A program made the translations under genes and the position numbers. A stretch of DNA of 37,643 bases. It comes from JAGXOF01 sp046545575 (GTDB lineage: Bacteria > Chloroflexota > Dehalococcoidia > SZUA-161 > SpSt-899). This document shows positions 1 to 8,584 of this stretch, piece by piece. Where the stretch lies: the NCBI GenBank assembly GCA_046545575.1, contig JBKGZM010000014.1, positions 1 to 37,643 on the forward strand. The letters run 5' to 3'. Positions within the stretch are counted from its first letter, which is position 1; the number at the start of each line of letters is the position of its first letter. The notes beneath the pieces are model-generated. The model saw only the letters and a list, made by a program, of their open reading frames with translations, was not told the DNA's origin and did no database searches.

Positions 1-333
1 GAATGTACCCAGGACCCGCAGCGTGACCAGTTCTTTCCCTCCGAAATACAACGTAGGATCGCTGAGTACCGCGAGGAAGCCCTGAAACACGACATGGGTT
101 TTATCCCGCCCGTGATAGTGGGGTACGATGACCGATGGAATACTCCAATCCCCAGAGAGAGCGGTGATACGTTACGACAATCATGGGGAATTGCGATGGA
201 CAATCTCGACGGCGTTCACAACATGGTTAACATTCAGACCTTCAACGAATGGCACGAGGGTTCCGAGATCGAGCCATCAATGGAATACGGAACATTCTAT
301 CTGGATTTACTGAGTGGGCTGGTGGGGCAGTAG
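1..333 (+). CDS. C-terminal fragment of a GH99/WbsX-like glycoside hydrolase (cut by window edge)
   Basis: The open frame runs in from base 1 without a start, so only the last 110 residues are present; an internal ATG at 94 is unlikely to be the true start. The segment with TFNEWHEGSEIEP near the C-terminus resembles the conserved N-E-W-x-E-G strand of the GH99/WbsX-type TIM-barrel family, which acts on or helps build surface polysaccharides. That family match is by motif only. The gene ends 228 bases before the next one. The intervening stretch (334-561) shows no gene or convincing terminator. Confidence 0.6.
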   Translation, partial: ECTQDPQRDQFFPSEIQRRIAEYREEALKHDMGFIPPVIVGYDDRWNTPIPRESGDTLRQSWGIAMDNLDGVHNMVNIQTFNEWHEGSEIEPSMEYGTFYLDLLSGLVGQ

Positions 334-561
334 AAGATGTTTTTGGGGCCGACCAATTGACTGTCCCTTCTCCCCTTGCATGAGACCCGCAATAGTAATA
401 AAATGGCTACATCAAGTCCTGCGGACAGGCATTCAGGCGAAGCAAAAACGCGGAGCCACGTTTTATGCGGGGTAGTCTAATATACGTTAGCTGGACAAGC
501 TTTAAAGAAGGGCGATTTGACCCTATTCCATACTTTTACGATACCTTAGGAAAGGAAAGTT

Positions 562-1878
562 GTGATGGTGGCTTTGAAGTCAAACACTGAGATCAAGGAA
601 TTACTCAAAGCAGGCATCATGTATCAAGGCCAAGAGAAACTTGAGTCGTATTTGCACTCTCGGTCGATCCCTCCTAGCTGGGAAAAGACGTTTCTAGATT
701 TTCCGTCAATTCGTGATAAATATTTCAAGACTCTTATCTCCCTGAGCCAAGAGCTAGTCCCAGCTCATATTGGTCTATCTCAACTGAATGACAAACTATG
801 GCACCTCTTTGCAGAAGTCGTGATGCAACGAAGTCTTTTTCAATCCAAGTCTCAACTTCAAGCCAAAATCGATGAATTTGCAGAAACTGCCAAACTACCA
901 CTAAAGCCATTCATCGTCATTTACGAAATCTGTAATCTCGATGTAGGTGAGCATCAGTTTTCTTTTAGCGACGTGCATATAGTGAAGGCAACAGAGAACA
1001 ATATGAACCAACTTGTTGGCCAGTTTTATGAAGCTGGCACAATAAATGAGTGGCCTGGAAAGACTATTGCTCACACAACAGTTGAAGTCTCCTCCATCGA
1101 CAGGGTATTTGAAGCTGGTCTTAGAAAAGTGACAAGGGCCATAAATCTGACCAAGTTGATCGCCCTTAGCCAGAATCTCAAACATTTCAGGGAGGACATG
1201 TTTTACTGGGAATTTGGCCAGTATATAGCTGTAGCTGAACCTGATACAGAAACAAGGATGCCCTTTTCTGAAAGTTTTCATGGCGGCTTTAGGCGTCCTC
1301 TTATCGTTGACATGGGCCCTTCAATTGAAAAGCAATTAGCCACCGAAGACGCATGGCAACATATCGTCCAAGATACGGTTCCGGTTGATATAGCAAACCA
1401 CTTGCATCGTGCTATTGAATGGGTGAATCTAGCTATCACTGTACCGAATCTGGATCAAAAGGCAGTGTGTTTGTGTATTGCGCTTGAAGTGCTGCTATTA
1501 CCCAACTACACAGGCGGAAATAAGGGGGAGGCAATAGCATTAAACCAATGGTTGATTGGCTTACCTTGGGCCCCACCAGGAATACTAGCCCTTTATGAAA
1601 AGCGATCTGCAATTGTCCACAGAGGAGAGTTTGGAATCGTTGCTGACACGGACTATTGGCATCTTCTGCTTATTTGCTCTCAAGTAATAAAACAACTGGC
1701 AAGCTTATCAAAAACGAATGATCAAGTGGGAACACTGAAAGGCCTTATTGAGAAAGCATCCACATCTAGCAAGCTAAAACATTTCTTGGAGCTTTGCGAA
1801 AAGGGACACTTCGATGATCCAGAGATCACCCGAATCAAGAGCCTAGCGGAGGAAAAGCTGAAGTTTTATTCCGCGTAA
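562..1878 (+). CDS. HEPN (Apea-like) domain protein of unknown function
   Basis: This 438-residue protein starts at GTG 562, or at the adjacent ATG 565, behind the purine-rich site AGGAAAG at 553-559. The N-terminal two thirds are not recognised. The C-terminal third has a helical segment and then R348-S-A-I-V-H353, an R-x4-H signature typical of Apea-like HEPN domains, which are often RNA-cutting modules in defence or toxin systems. Codon use looks richer in A and T than in the genes to its right, which hints at acquisition by transfer. No antitoxin-like partner is adjacent. A nuclease role is inference from the motif. Confidence 0.6.
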   Translation: MMVALKSNTEIKELLKAGIMYQGQEKLESYLHSRSIPPSWEKTFLDFPSIRDKYFKTLISLSQELVPAHIGLSQLNDKLWHLFAEVVMQRSLFQSKSQLQAKIDEFAETAKLPLKPFIVIYEICNLDVGEHQFSFSDVHIVKATENNMNQLVGQFYEAGTINEWPGKTIAHTTVEVSSIDRVFEAGLRKVTRAINLTKLIALSQNLKHFREDMFYWEFGQYIAVAEPDTETRMPFSESFHGGFRRPLIVDMGPSIEKQLATEDAWQHIVQDTVPVDIANHLHRAIEWVNLAITVPNLDQKAVCLCIALEVLLLPNYTGGNKGEAIALNQWLIGLPWAPPGILALYEKRSAIVHRGEFGIVADTDYWHLLLICSQVIKQLASLSKTNDQVGTLKGLIEKASTSSKLKHFLELCEKGHFDDPEITRIKSLAEEKLKFYSA

Positions 1879-2009
1879 ATCTGATTCCCTTTCAGTCCAG
1901 CCAACAACTGATTGCAAGGGACACCAAGGGGCACTCTCCCTTGACCTCAGCTCATTCCCAAAAGCCTCTTAAATTCAACTTTGCGCCCTAAAGGTGCATA
2001 ACAAACTTT

Positions 2010-2041
2010 AGCAGCCTGCTCAACGCGTTGAGCAGGCTGCT
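2010..2041. repeat. 32-bp perfect palindrome between convergent genes
   Basis: The arm AGCAGCCTGCTCAACG is followed immediately by its exact reverse complement, giving a 32-base perfect palindrome with no loop. It lies between the plus-strand HEPN gene and the minus-strand iron-sulfur gene. It could serve as a bidirectional terminator, although neither side has a strong T-run. Confidence 0.7.
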
Positions 2042-2079
2042 GTGCTCTCGCCGCTTGTCAAATGTCTCCAACACACATC

Positions 2080-2101
2080 CGCAACCACGTACGTGGTTGC
2101 G
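2080..2101. repeat. 22-bp perfect palindrome downstream of the iron-sulfur gene
   Basis: The arm CGCAACCACGT is followed directly by its reverse complement. It lies 34 bases past the stop of the minus-strand gene ending at 2136 and 38 bases from the 32-bp palindrome. A terminator role is possible, but there is no U-tract. Confidence 0.65.
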
Positions 2102-2135
2102 GTGTTATTTCCCTGGTAGTTCCACTGGCAGCTTT

Positions 2136-2729
2136 TTACGCAGCCTGCGCAGCCTTCGGCTTCGGGATTATCGCCTTCTCCCTGATATCCGCTGTTCCCA
2201 GCGGGCAGGCGGTGACGCAGTCACCACATCCGAAACAATCATCAGAAACTTCATAATAGGAAACGCTGTCCGTTTTCACCAGGCTGATTGCGCTGGTCCC
2301 GGGACCCCTGGGGTCCTTGCAGGCCCGCTCACACATGCCACAAACGATGCATTCATCTTCACCCAGCGTAAGTTTGGAGGTATCAACCCCCACTTCCTCT
2401 GCCAGGTCAAGGAGCCTCTGTACAGAGCTTATTTGAAGAAGGCGTTCTACCGCTTCTTTCCGCCTCTTTTGCACTTCATCGGTATTGGTGTTTACCACCA
2501 TGCCTTCCTTGACCGGGGTCATGCACGCAAAGGGATATCTCGTCTTCTCGCCCTCCGTTAATTCCACCACACAAACCCGGCATGGTTTTGCCGCCCTGAG
2601 ATGTGATTGGATAAAACTATGGCAGAGAGTTGGGATTTTACCGACACCCTCCCTTCCTCTTGCCGCTTCCAGAATAGTCTGCCCCTCGAACGCTTTCACC
2701 TGTTGTCCATCGATGGTCAAATTGATCAT
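2136..2729 (-). CDS. NuoG/HoxU-like [2Fe-2S] plus 2x[4Fe-4S] electron-transfer protein
   Basis: This 197-residue protein starts with a plant-type ferredoxin fold whose cysteines C36, C50, C53 and C69 match the N1b-type [2Fe-2S] site of NuoG/HoxU proteins. A linker follows, then two classical [4Fe-4S] motifs at C127/130/133/137 and C165/168/171/175. The His-Cys3 cluster segment normally between these parts in NuoG is absent. A strong AAGGAGG site lies before ATG 2729. The gene is 26 bases downstream of a TrxR-like flavoprotein on the same strand, so the two probably form an electron-transfer pair. The natural electron donor and acceptor cannot be seen. Confidence 0.85.
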   Translation of the reverse strand: MINLTIDGQQVKAFEGQTILEAARGREGVGKIPTLCHSFIQSHLRAAKPCRVCVVELTEGEKTRYPFACMTPVKEGMVVNTNTDEVQKRRKEAVERLLQISSVQRLLDLAEEVGVDTSKLTLGEDECIVCGMCERACKDPRGPGTSAISLVKTDSVSYYEVSDDCFGCGDCVTACPLGTADIREKAIIPKPKAAQAA

Positions 2730-2755
2730 CGGCGCCTCCTTTCCTTTTTATAACA

Positions 2756-3754
2756 CTATTTTACCATGCGCTGATACTCATCCACATATTTGCCGTTCTT
2801 TGCGCCCTCAAATGTTTCCCCTCGCTTTACCTTCTCCAGAGCCAGATACTCACTGGCAGCCATGCCCGCCGATGCTCCATCCGCAGCAGCATTGATGAGA
2901 TGGTTGTGGATGCCAGTGATCTCTCCGCAGGCGAAGACCCCTGGCTTACTGGTCATCATCTGTCCATCAACCTTCACTATCGGTCCCTGCATCTCAAGTC
3001 CTGTCTCCTGTGCCAATTTGGTATTAACCTCAGTGCCCACACACATAACTATCCAGTCAACCTCAACTTCCTTCTGCTCCCCGGTCTTGTTGTTCAAGAT
3101 CGTGGCTCCCCTGACTACGTCATCACCTTTTATCTCTCTTATCTCGGTATTATACCATATCTGGACGCCTTCGTTCTGCACCCTCTTGACCATGGCAGGA
3201 TATGCCCTTAGCGAATCCCTCCGATGTATGAGGATAACCTCTTTGGCTTTGCCCTCATTCTTGGCTACCAGAGCGCTCTTGGCCGTGGTATTGCCGCCGC
3301 CGACAACGATCACCCTTTTACCGTTGAACTTGTCATAATCCCGCTTGGCGTAGTACGAGACACCTTTCCCTACAAATTTGTCCTCGCCCGGCGCGCCGAG
3401 CTTCTGCATAGTGCTACCGGTAGCCAATATGATAACCCCTGCCTGGGACTGGTTCTTATCCGTGGTCACGGTCTTCTTGTCGGCATCAATGGACAGTACG
3501 GTCTCTTCCCTGCACTCCGCACCGACTCCGGCAGGTGGTGGTGAGGTAACCTGCTTTTTCATGTTCTCGGTCAATACTTCACCATCACCTGGCAGGAATC
3601 CGGGATAGTTAGCTACTGTATAAGCTATGGCACCCTGTCCCCCTATCCAGCTCGATTCGAGGACCAAAGTGCTCCACCCGTCTGGTTGCGTGTAGATCGC
3701 TGAGGCAAGGCCCGCAGGCCCTCCACCCACAATAACAACATCTTTTTCCTCCAT
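2756..3754 (-). CDS. Thioredoxin-reductase-like FAD/NAD(P) oxidoreductase lacking the redox CxxC
   Basis: This 332-residue flavoprotein has the TrxR layout. The FAD motif GGGPAG is at 10-15, the NAD(P) motif GGGNTT at 152-157 and the closing FAD motif GVFACGE near 272. The catalytic CATC of thioredoxin reductases, expected after GVSY, is replaced by Y135-A-K-R138. It therefore cannot reduce thioredoxin by the usual dithiol route. It may instead behave like ferredoxin-NADP reductases of TrxR fold, passing electrons to the [2Fe-2S]/[4Fe-4S] protein encoded just downstream. GAAAGGAGG precedes the ATG at a normal distance. The partner assignment is inference from adjacency. Confidence 0.85.
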   Translation of the reverse strand: MEEKDVVIVGGGPAGLASAIYTQPDGWSTLVLESSWIGGQGAIAYTVANYPGFLPGDGEVLTENMKKQVTSPPPAGVGAECREETVLSIDADKKTVTTDKNQSQAGVIILATGSTMQKLGAPGEDKFVGKGVSYYAKRDYDKFNGKRVIVVGGGNTTAKSALVAKNEGKAKEVILIHRRDSLRAYPAMVKRVQNEGVQIWYNTEIREIKGDDVVRGATILNNKTGEQKEVEVDWIVMCVGTEVNTKLAQETGLEMQGPIVKVDGQMMTSKPGVFACGEITGIHNHLINAAADGASAGMAASEYLALEKVKRGETFEGAKNGKYVDEYQRMVK

Positions 3755-3915
3755 TATAATCCTCCTTTCTCACATTGCCAGCCCCTATTCTCAGAGGCAA
3801 GCCACCGACTATATACCGCTCCTGAGCATTTGAACCCTACATATGTCCGATATCATCACCCCCTCTCAGCTCGATCTGCTGTACTCGCTTGTCCTTCAAA
3901 TCCTCAACACACTCA

Positions 3916-4560
3916 TCAGGCCGGAATCGCGTCTGCAAGCAGATTCTTAAATCGATCCAGCGAGACGTTGCGGGAGTCTATGGGAATCCCCATCCAATCA
4001 GACAACTCCAGTATCTTCTCCGGCTGCTCCTCCATGAGTTTGTCATAGTATCCTATCCCATCGAGCACGATGGCCCCTCCCGTATGCTTGGGGAAATTCT
4101 CATTTGCCATTCCTTTATCCCACCCCTGATAGACGTACTCGCTGTACCTTATCCATCCCGGAGTAAGCCAGTAGATGTCTTCCCCTTCGCCTATTTCATT
4201 CCTTTCTTTTTCACTGGCCAGCATATCCATACAATGGGTAGCCTGTATTCTTGAAATCTTCACTCCGGGGCTGACCTGCTCCTCGATTATGGTATCGATA
4301 GTGCGGTAGGGATTATCGACGTTGATGTAACAGAACTTACCACCGTACACGATGATGATGTTGGAAGCAAACTCCTTGGCGGCGGCGATTTGTTTTATAA
4401 GTTGACTCTCCAGTTCCCGAGGGACCTCATGGCGTCCCGGCGTTGTATAGAGGATTTTCTCGGCATTGAGGAACCCCTTATCCTTCAGGTGGTTCAACTC
4501 CATAGTGAGTGTCCCGCAGGCAACGACGGCACAGTTCTCGAACGAAGCGCTATCTGGCAT
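3916..4560 (-). CDS. DUF1638 family protein
   Basis: This 214-residue soluble protein matches DUF1638 by overall pattern: an N-terminal VVACGTLTMEL strand, IIIVYGGKFCYI in the middle, and WLTPGWIRYSEYVYQGWDKG later. The start at 4560 is preferred over an in-frame ATG at 4620 because AAGGAGGAGCG lies just upstream of 4560. DUF1638 proteins are frequently found near corrinoid methyltransferases and their activators, and this one follows such an activator on the same strand by 114 bases. The conserved Cys and His residues suggest metal or cofactor handling, but no activity is established. Confidence 0.8.
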   Translation of the reverse strand: MPDSASFENCAVVACGTLTMELNHLKDKGFLNAEKILYTTPGRHEVPRELESQLIKQIAAAKEFASNIIIVYGGKFCYINVDNPYRTIDTIIEEQVSPGVKISRIQATHCMDMLASEKERNEIGEGEDIYWLTPGWIRYSEYVYQGWDKGMANENFPKHTGGAIVLDGIGYYDKLMEEQPEKILELSDWMGIPIDSRNVSLDRFKNLLADAIPA

Positions 4561-4590
4561 TTTTTCGCTCCTCCTTTCATTGCTCCAAGG

Positions 4591-4628
4591 TTTAAATCTA
4601 AAATATCTCCCCAAGCTCAAGATTTAAA
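4591..4628. repeat. 9-bp inverted repeat near the DUF1638 start
   Basis: TTTAAATCT (4591-4599) and AGATTTAAA (4620-4628) are exact reverse complements separated by 20 bases. They lie in the leader just upstream of the DUF1638 start. This could be an AT-rich regulator site or a leader hairpin. The short AT-rich arms could also arise by chance. Confidence 0.35.
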
Positions 4629-4660
4629 TTGCTCGACTATTAACGGCCAAATAGCAAGGA

Positions 4661-4686
4661 GTGGGGAAACGTCATTAAGTCCCCAC
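4661..4686 (-). terminator. Weak stem-loop overlapping the stop of the activator gene
   Basis: GTGGGGA (4661-4667) pairs with TCCCCAC (4680-4686) around a 12-base loop that contains the stop of the minus-strand activator gene. No U-run follows, so it may only attenuate expression between the activator and DUF1638 genes. Confidence 0.3.
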
Positions 4687-6999
4687 GCTCGCTTTACTGG
4701 CCTTTGCTGCTTTGGCGCGGTACGCCTGCAGGATATCGTGCCGGCGCAATACCCCGAGTAGACGGGTATGGTCGTGCGGATCCACGACAGGTATGCGTCC
4801 GTAATCTTTCTCAGAGGCTCGCAACACCTCGTGCAAGGACTGATTCGGGTAAGCTACCAGCGGATTCTGAGTCGCGATATCAGCGACGGTGAGGTCAGTG
4901 TTGCCAGCATACACCGAGCTTTCCAGGTCCGCCAGTGTCACGCAACCGCACAGCCGCCCTCCGCCGTCGACAACGGGGAAGCCATGATGATTGGTTGTCT
5001 TCAATTGTCCGCGGAACTCTTCAAGGGTCATAGAAGGAGACACGACGGGGAACTCAGAGGTCATGACCTCCGAGACCATGATTTTGGCCATCAACTCCCT
5101 CTCTATTTCCCCGAGGTACACATCCATTATCTTGCCTTCGGGGAAGTCTATCTGCTCCACAAACTGCTCGTTGAAGTCAATGCGGGAAGAGAGTTCGATG
5201 TGCTCAATAAAGTGTATAAGCTTATTGGCCAGTTGCCAGTAATGTTTGGATAGAAGCACCATTGAAGGTCCCGTGCTTGCGGCGTTGCCCAGCGAACTGA
5301 GATTAGCAGCATCAACCACGGGAACAAGCCCAATGCGCATTGCGCTGTGCGGATTAACATAATTACCAAGTGCTCCTGCAAGATATACCTTGCCTATGTC
5401 CTGGGGGCTAATGCCCATTTGATCCATCAAGATCTTTGTACCAGCAGCAATGGCCCCCTTGGCCAGTTGAAGTTCCCTGATATCTTTCTGCTTGAGGTAT
5501 ATCGGCCAACCATCAAAGCTCTCCTCAGCAAAAGCTACGATGAAATCGTTAGCTCCCTCTCCATTGCTTACTACTCGCGACTTCAACTTCTCCGCGACCT
5601 CAACTTCAGGGGTGCGAATCAGCCCTTCGCTGTCGATGATTCCCAGTTCCAACAACACTGCCACCAATTCCACCAGGCCGCTTCCACAGATGCCCTTGGG
5701 CCGGATGTTGCCAACGACCTGATAATGGAGTTCTCCACCCTCAAAACTGACGGCCTCAATCGCTCCGGCCGCGGCGATCATCCCATAAGATATTCTGCCT
5801 CCTTCCAAGGCAGGTCCAGCGGCCGCAGAGCACGTCATCATTCTCTTGCGATTCCCGAGGAATATCTCACCGTTTGTTCCAAAATCCATGCCCAGGATGA
5901 TCTCATCGTCCTGCTCAGCGGCGCCTGAGGCAATGATAACCGAAACCAGGTCCCCGCCGATATATCCCGACTTAACTGGCATAACATACACAACAGCTTC
6001 CGGATTAAGTTGGAGGCCGACATCCGGTGCCCTTACGATCAAGCCTTCGGTTGCAACAGGAGCGAAAGGCGCTTCTGCGAGCCCTGACGGATCCATCTTG
6101 AGGAGAAGGTGCTGCATAGTCGTATTACCTGCAGCAACAGCGACAAAAACATCATCCGCGTCAGCGTTCACCGTTTTCAACAGCCGCCGAGTAATATGAT
6201 TCAAGTTGTCAATGAGTATCTGGGAAAGGTTCTCCAGACCGTTTTCATAGTCCATAACATACTGGAGACGACTGATCACATCCGTGCCATATTTACTTTG
6301 ACCATTGAGGCGAGAAACAACGGCTACTTCCGTTCCGTCTACCAGGTTAATGAGCTTGCCAACCAGAGTGGTAGTGCCGATGTCAAAGCTCAGCCCGTAT
6401 AGTGAATGTATCTGCTCCAGCCCCTGCCAGGTTATGAGCTGGTTGTCATGGAGAACAGCTGCACCACGGAATTGCGTGCGACGTAGCATGTGAGGTAAGG
6501 CTCGGAGGCAGTGGAGGGACGCTCTAAGGTCGGAATACGCAGGTCCCAAAGTGTTTTTCACGCTGTCGAAACTGGAATCCTCCTCCTTGGCTTTGGAGCT
6601 AAGGGTGATGATTTTTTGATCCAGGAGTGGATCGAGATTGAAAACCGGCCGTGACCCGGTTATAAGTATCTGTGAAAATTCCTCCTCCGATTCAGGTTCG
6701 CTGAGGTAGACCACCAAATCCCTGTCAACCGTGGTGCGGCAAGCGAGGCGGATACCTTCTTCTATCTCATCCTTGCTGAGAAAGTGCTTCTCCTCGTTTG
6801 TAATCGGGCCTATTGCAGAGATGACCTTGACCTTGCATTTGCCACATTTGCCCAAACCACCGCATTCACCTATATTTACCCCTGCACCTCTCAATACTTC
6901 CCATATAGTCTCTCCCTCTTTGGCCGTCAACCACAAATCATGTGGCAATACATTCAGCGAGAATTGATGCCTCGCTTTATGCTCTATATCAGTCGTCAT
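4675..6999 (-). CDS. Corrinoid-protein reductive activator (2Fe-2S + ASKHA) fused to a CBS-domain pair
   Basis: This 774-residue protein has an N-terminal [2Fe-2S] ferredoxin domain with C46, C52, C55 and C87. A RACo/RamA-like ASKHA (DUF4445) core follows from about 200 to 620, with the nucleotide motifs FDIGTTT and MDFGTNGE. Such proteins use ATP to drive reduction of inactive Co(II) corrinoid to Co(I) in methyltransferase systems. Unusually, the frame continues without a break into two CBS motifs (about 640-763), starting MVSEVMTSEFPVVSP, which usually bind adenine nucleotides. The start at 6999 has GAGGAAAG upstream. A phosphatase gene lies 43 bases upstream and DUF1638 lies downstream. 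No corrinoid methyltransferase is in the window. Confidence 0.88.
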   Translation of the reverse strand: MTTDIEHKARHQFSLNVLPHDLWLTAKEGETIWEVLRGAGVNIGECGGLGKCGKCKVKVISAIGPITNEEKHFLSKDEIEEGIRLACRTTVDRDLVVYLSEPESEEEFSQILITGSRPVFNLDPLLDQKIITLSSKAKEEDSSFDSVKNTLGPAYSDLRASLHCLRALPHMLRRTQFRGAAVLHDNQLITWQGLEQIHSLYGLSFDIGTTTLVGKLINLVDGTEVAVVSRLNGQSKYGTDVISRLQYVMDYENGLENLSQILIDNLNHITRRLLKTVNADADDVFVAVAAGNTTMQHLLLKMDPSGLAEAPFAPVATEGLIVRAPDVGLQLNPEAVVYVMPVKSGYIGGDLVSVIIASGAAEQDDEIILGMDFGTNGEIFLGNRKRMMTCSAAAGPALEGGRISYGMIAAAGAIEAVSFEGGELHYQVVGNIRPKGICGSGLVELVAVLLELGIIDSEGLIRTPEVEVAEKLKSRVVSNGEGANDFIVAFAEESFDGWPIYLKQKDIRELQLAKGAIAAGTKILMDQMGISPQDIGKVYLAGALGNYVNPHSAMRIGLVPVVDAANLSSLGNAASTGPSMVLLSKHYWQLANKLIHFIEHIELSSRIDFNEQFVEQIDFPEGKIMDVYLGEIERELMAKIMVSEVMTSEFPVVSPSMTLEEFRGQLKTTNHHGFPVVDGGGRLCGCVTLADLESSVYAGNTDLTVADIATQNPLVAYPNQSLHEVLRASEKDYGRIPVVDPHDHTRLLGVLRRHDILQAYRAKAAKASKASVGT

Positions 7000-7042
7000 T
7001 GCTTTCCTCGCTTAGCATCCGCTGATCCCACTTTTAACTGCG

Positions 7043-7930
7043 CTAGTTTTTACTCCCCAAATCATCATGACGGGCCAACGCCCCTTCCACCGTATAGTCC
7101 CTCGCCAGGATGCCGGCACTCTTAAAGTATCCGAAACGGCTCAGTCCTTCAGTTATCCCGGCCGCGTACTCACGGGTAGCGTGATAGGCGTTGTCCCCTG
7201 TGTAGCTCCCTAATTCCGGATAGGCATTCCCTACGACTATCCCCCTGTATCCCGCCTCAAATAACTCAAGGTCGTTGCCGGAATCACCGCACACTACGAC
7301 ATCTCCCTTGTCGATCCCCAGCCTTTTGGTTATGTAGTGGAGCGCCCCATTCTTGCTCGATCTGCCAGGGAGAAGGTCCAGGAACTGATTGCAACTGTGC
7401 ACTACCTTTACATCCAGTTCAGCTTCCTGCATACGATGGTCGATCTCTTGCAAAACAGCTTCTTGGTTCTCTTTCAGCAAGTAGCTTATCTTGAAATCGG
7501 TCTGCCACCTTGAGTCCTGCCAGCTCAATTCCCGGATGTCCCGCATAAGCTCTACTATCCTCTCTCTATGCCATCCCTCGGATATGATCTCACTCCAGCG
7601 GGGGTCCAGACGAAACTTGCCCTTGTCTGAAAAGTATATCTCCGTCCCTACCATACATATCAGAGCATCCGGCTTCTGAATGCCCTTCCTCTCAATAAGC
7701 CTCTGCACTGATCCAAGGTCCCTACCTGTATCGAACACGACCAGGAAGTTGTTCCTCTCAAGAAGCTCCAGTAGTTCATACATCGATCGATCATCGCCAA
7801 GCAATGTGCCGTCCAGGTCAGTGCATACCATTTTATCCTTAAGCCGGCGCTGGTCCGGGTTTCCGCTGCCATGGTCATCCAGCATCGTTTCTCGACCGGA
7901 AATCATTTCCTCCCCCTTTGATTCGGGCAT
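7043..7930 (-). CDS. HAD-IIB phosphatase, sucrose-6-phosphate-phosphatase-like
   Basis: This 295-residue protein has all HAD motifs. DLDGT at 38-42 supplies the nucleophile D38 and acid D40; T68 is in FDTGR, K193 in SSKNG, and D216/D220 in GDSGNDLELF. The C-terminal segment ATREYAAGITEGL matches the sucrose-phosphatase subgroup (S6PP), which also includes glucosylglycerol- and mannosylfructose-phosphate phosphatases. A role in making a compatible solute is therefore plausible, but no matching synthase is nearby. The N-terminal 30 residues are not part of the fold; starts at 7906 (behind AGGGGGAGG) or 7885 are alternatives. It lies just upstream of the activator-CBS gene. Confidence 0.8.
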   Translation of the reverse strand: MPESKGEEMISGRETMLDDHGSGNPDQRRLKDKMVCTDLDGTLLGDDRSMYELLELLERNNFLVVFDTGRDLGSVQRLIERKGIQKPDALICMVGTEIYFSDKGKFRLDPRWSEIISEGWHRERIVELMRDIRELSWQDSRWQTDFKISYLLKENQEAVLQEIDHRMQEAELDVKVVHSCNQFLDLLPGRSSKNGALHYITKRLGIDKGDVVVCGDSGNDLELFEAGYRGIVVGNAYPELGSYTGDNAYHATREYAAGITEGLSRFGYFKSAGILARDYTVEGALARHDDLGSKN

Positions 7931-8059
7931 CCTTCACAGACAGGATCGTGAAGTGTAACGTTGCCCCTTACCGTGTTAACGGTGTCACGCTCCTTTCAAA
8001 TTCTCTGGTCCTTATAGAGGCCAACGGATACGTTATCATCGCTTTGCGTCGCCGTGTAC

Positions 8060-8584
8060 TTAACTAACATCCCAATTCCCGCATGCGCCCACAAGTTGGC
8101 CTTTGGCCAGAATATGTCCTTCCAGGGCATCAAGTACCTGCTCCCGGGACGCTGTAGCCTCCATATCCAGATATGTATCCAGAGCATAAAGATGGAACCG
8201 GTACCTGTGAGGAGGGCCAGTGGTCGGACAAGGTGCGCCGTAGCCGAATCTTCCGTGGTCGTTTACTCCCTGGATGATCCCTTCGCCAAACCTGCTTCGG
8301 TGGCATAAGCTGGATGGCAACTCACGCAAGTGGGCAGGCATATTAAACAGGACCCAAACGTTCATGCCCGTCAGCGGTTCATCCAGGTCATCCACTATCA
8401 TGGCAAAGCTCTTCGTTCCCTCTGGGGGATCGCTCCAGGCAAGCGGCGGCGATAGCCCCTCTCCCATAAAAGTGTAGACCTCTGGGATCCTCTCACCGTT
8501 TGCGAAAGCAATACTCCACAATGACAGCGTCGTTCCACGATACTCCTCTCCATAGCTTTCCCCCTCTACCTTCCCCTGCACCAT
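8060..8584 (-). CDS. YbhB/YbcL-type PEBP (Raf-kinase-inhibitor-like) protein
   Basis: This 174-residue protein has the PEBP fold signatures: GLSPPLAWSDPPEGTKSFAMIVDD, VLFNMPA, then NDHGRFGYGAPCPTTGPPHRYRFHLYALD. These build the anion-binding pocket. The canonical DPDAP loop reads DDLDEP here. Its length is normal for bacterial members, whose ligand and role are generally unknown. AAGGAGG sits upstream of ATG 8584. It is the last gene of a minus-strand group with the small ferredoxin and the unrecognised gene. No signal peptide is seen. Confidence 0.88.
   Translation of the reverse strand: MVQGKVEGESYGEEYRGTTLSLWSIAFANGERIPEVYTFMGEGLSPPLAWSDPPEGTKSFAMIVDDLDEPLTGMNVWVLFNMPAHLRELPSSLCHRSRFGEGIIQGVNDHGRFGYGAPCPTTGPPHRYRFHLYALDTYLDMEATASREQVLDALEGHILAKGQLVGACGNWDVS

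Noticed and set aside
2028..2561. Plus-strand frame of 177 codons opposite the iron-sulfur gene
   Set aside because: It is antisense to a gene with twelve well-placed cluster cysteines and begins within a palindrome.
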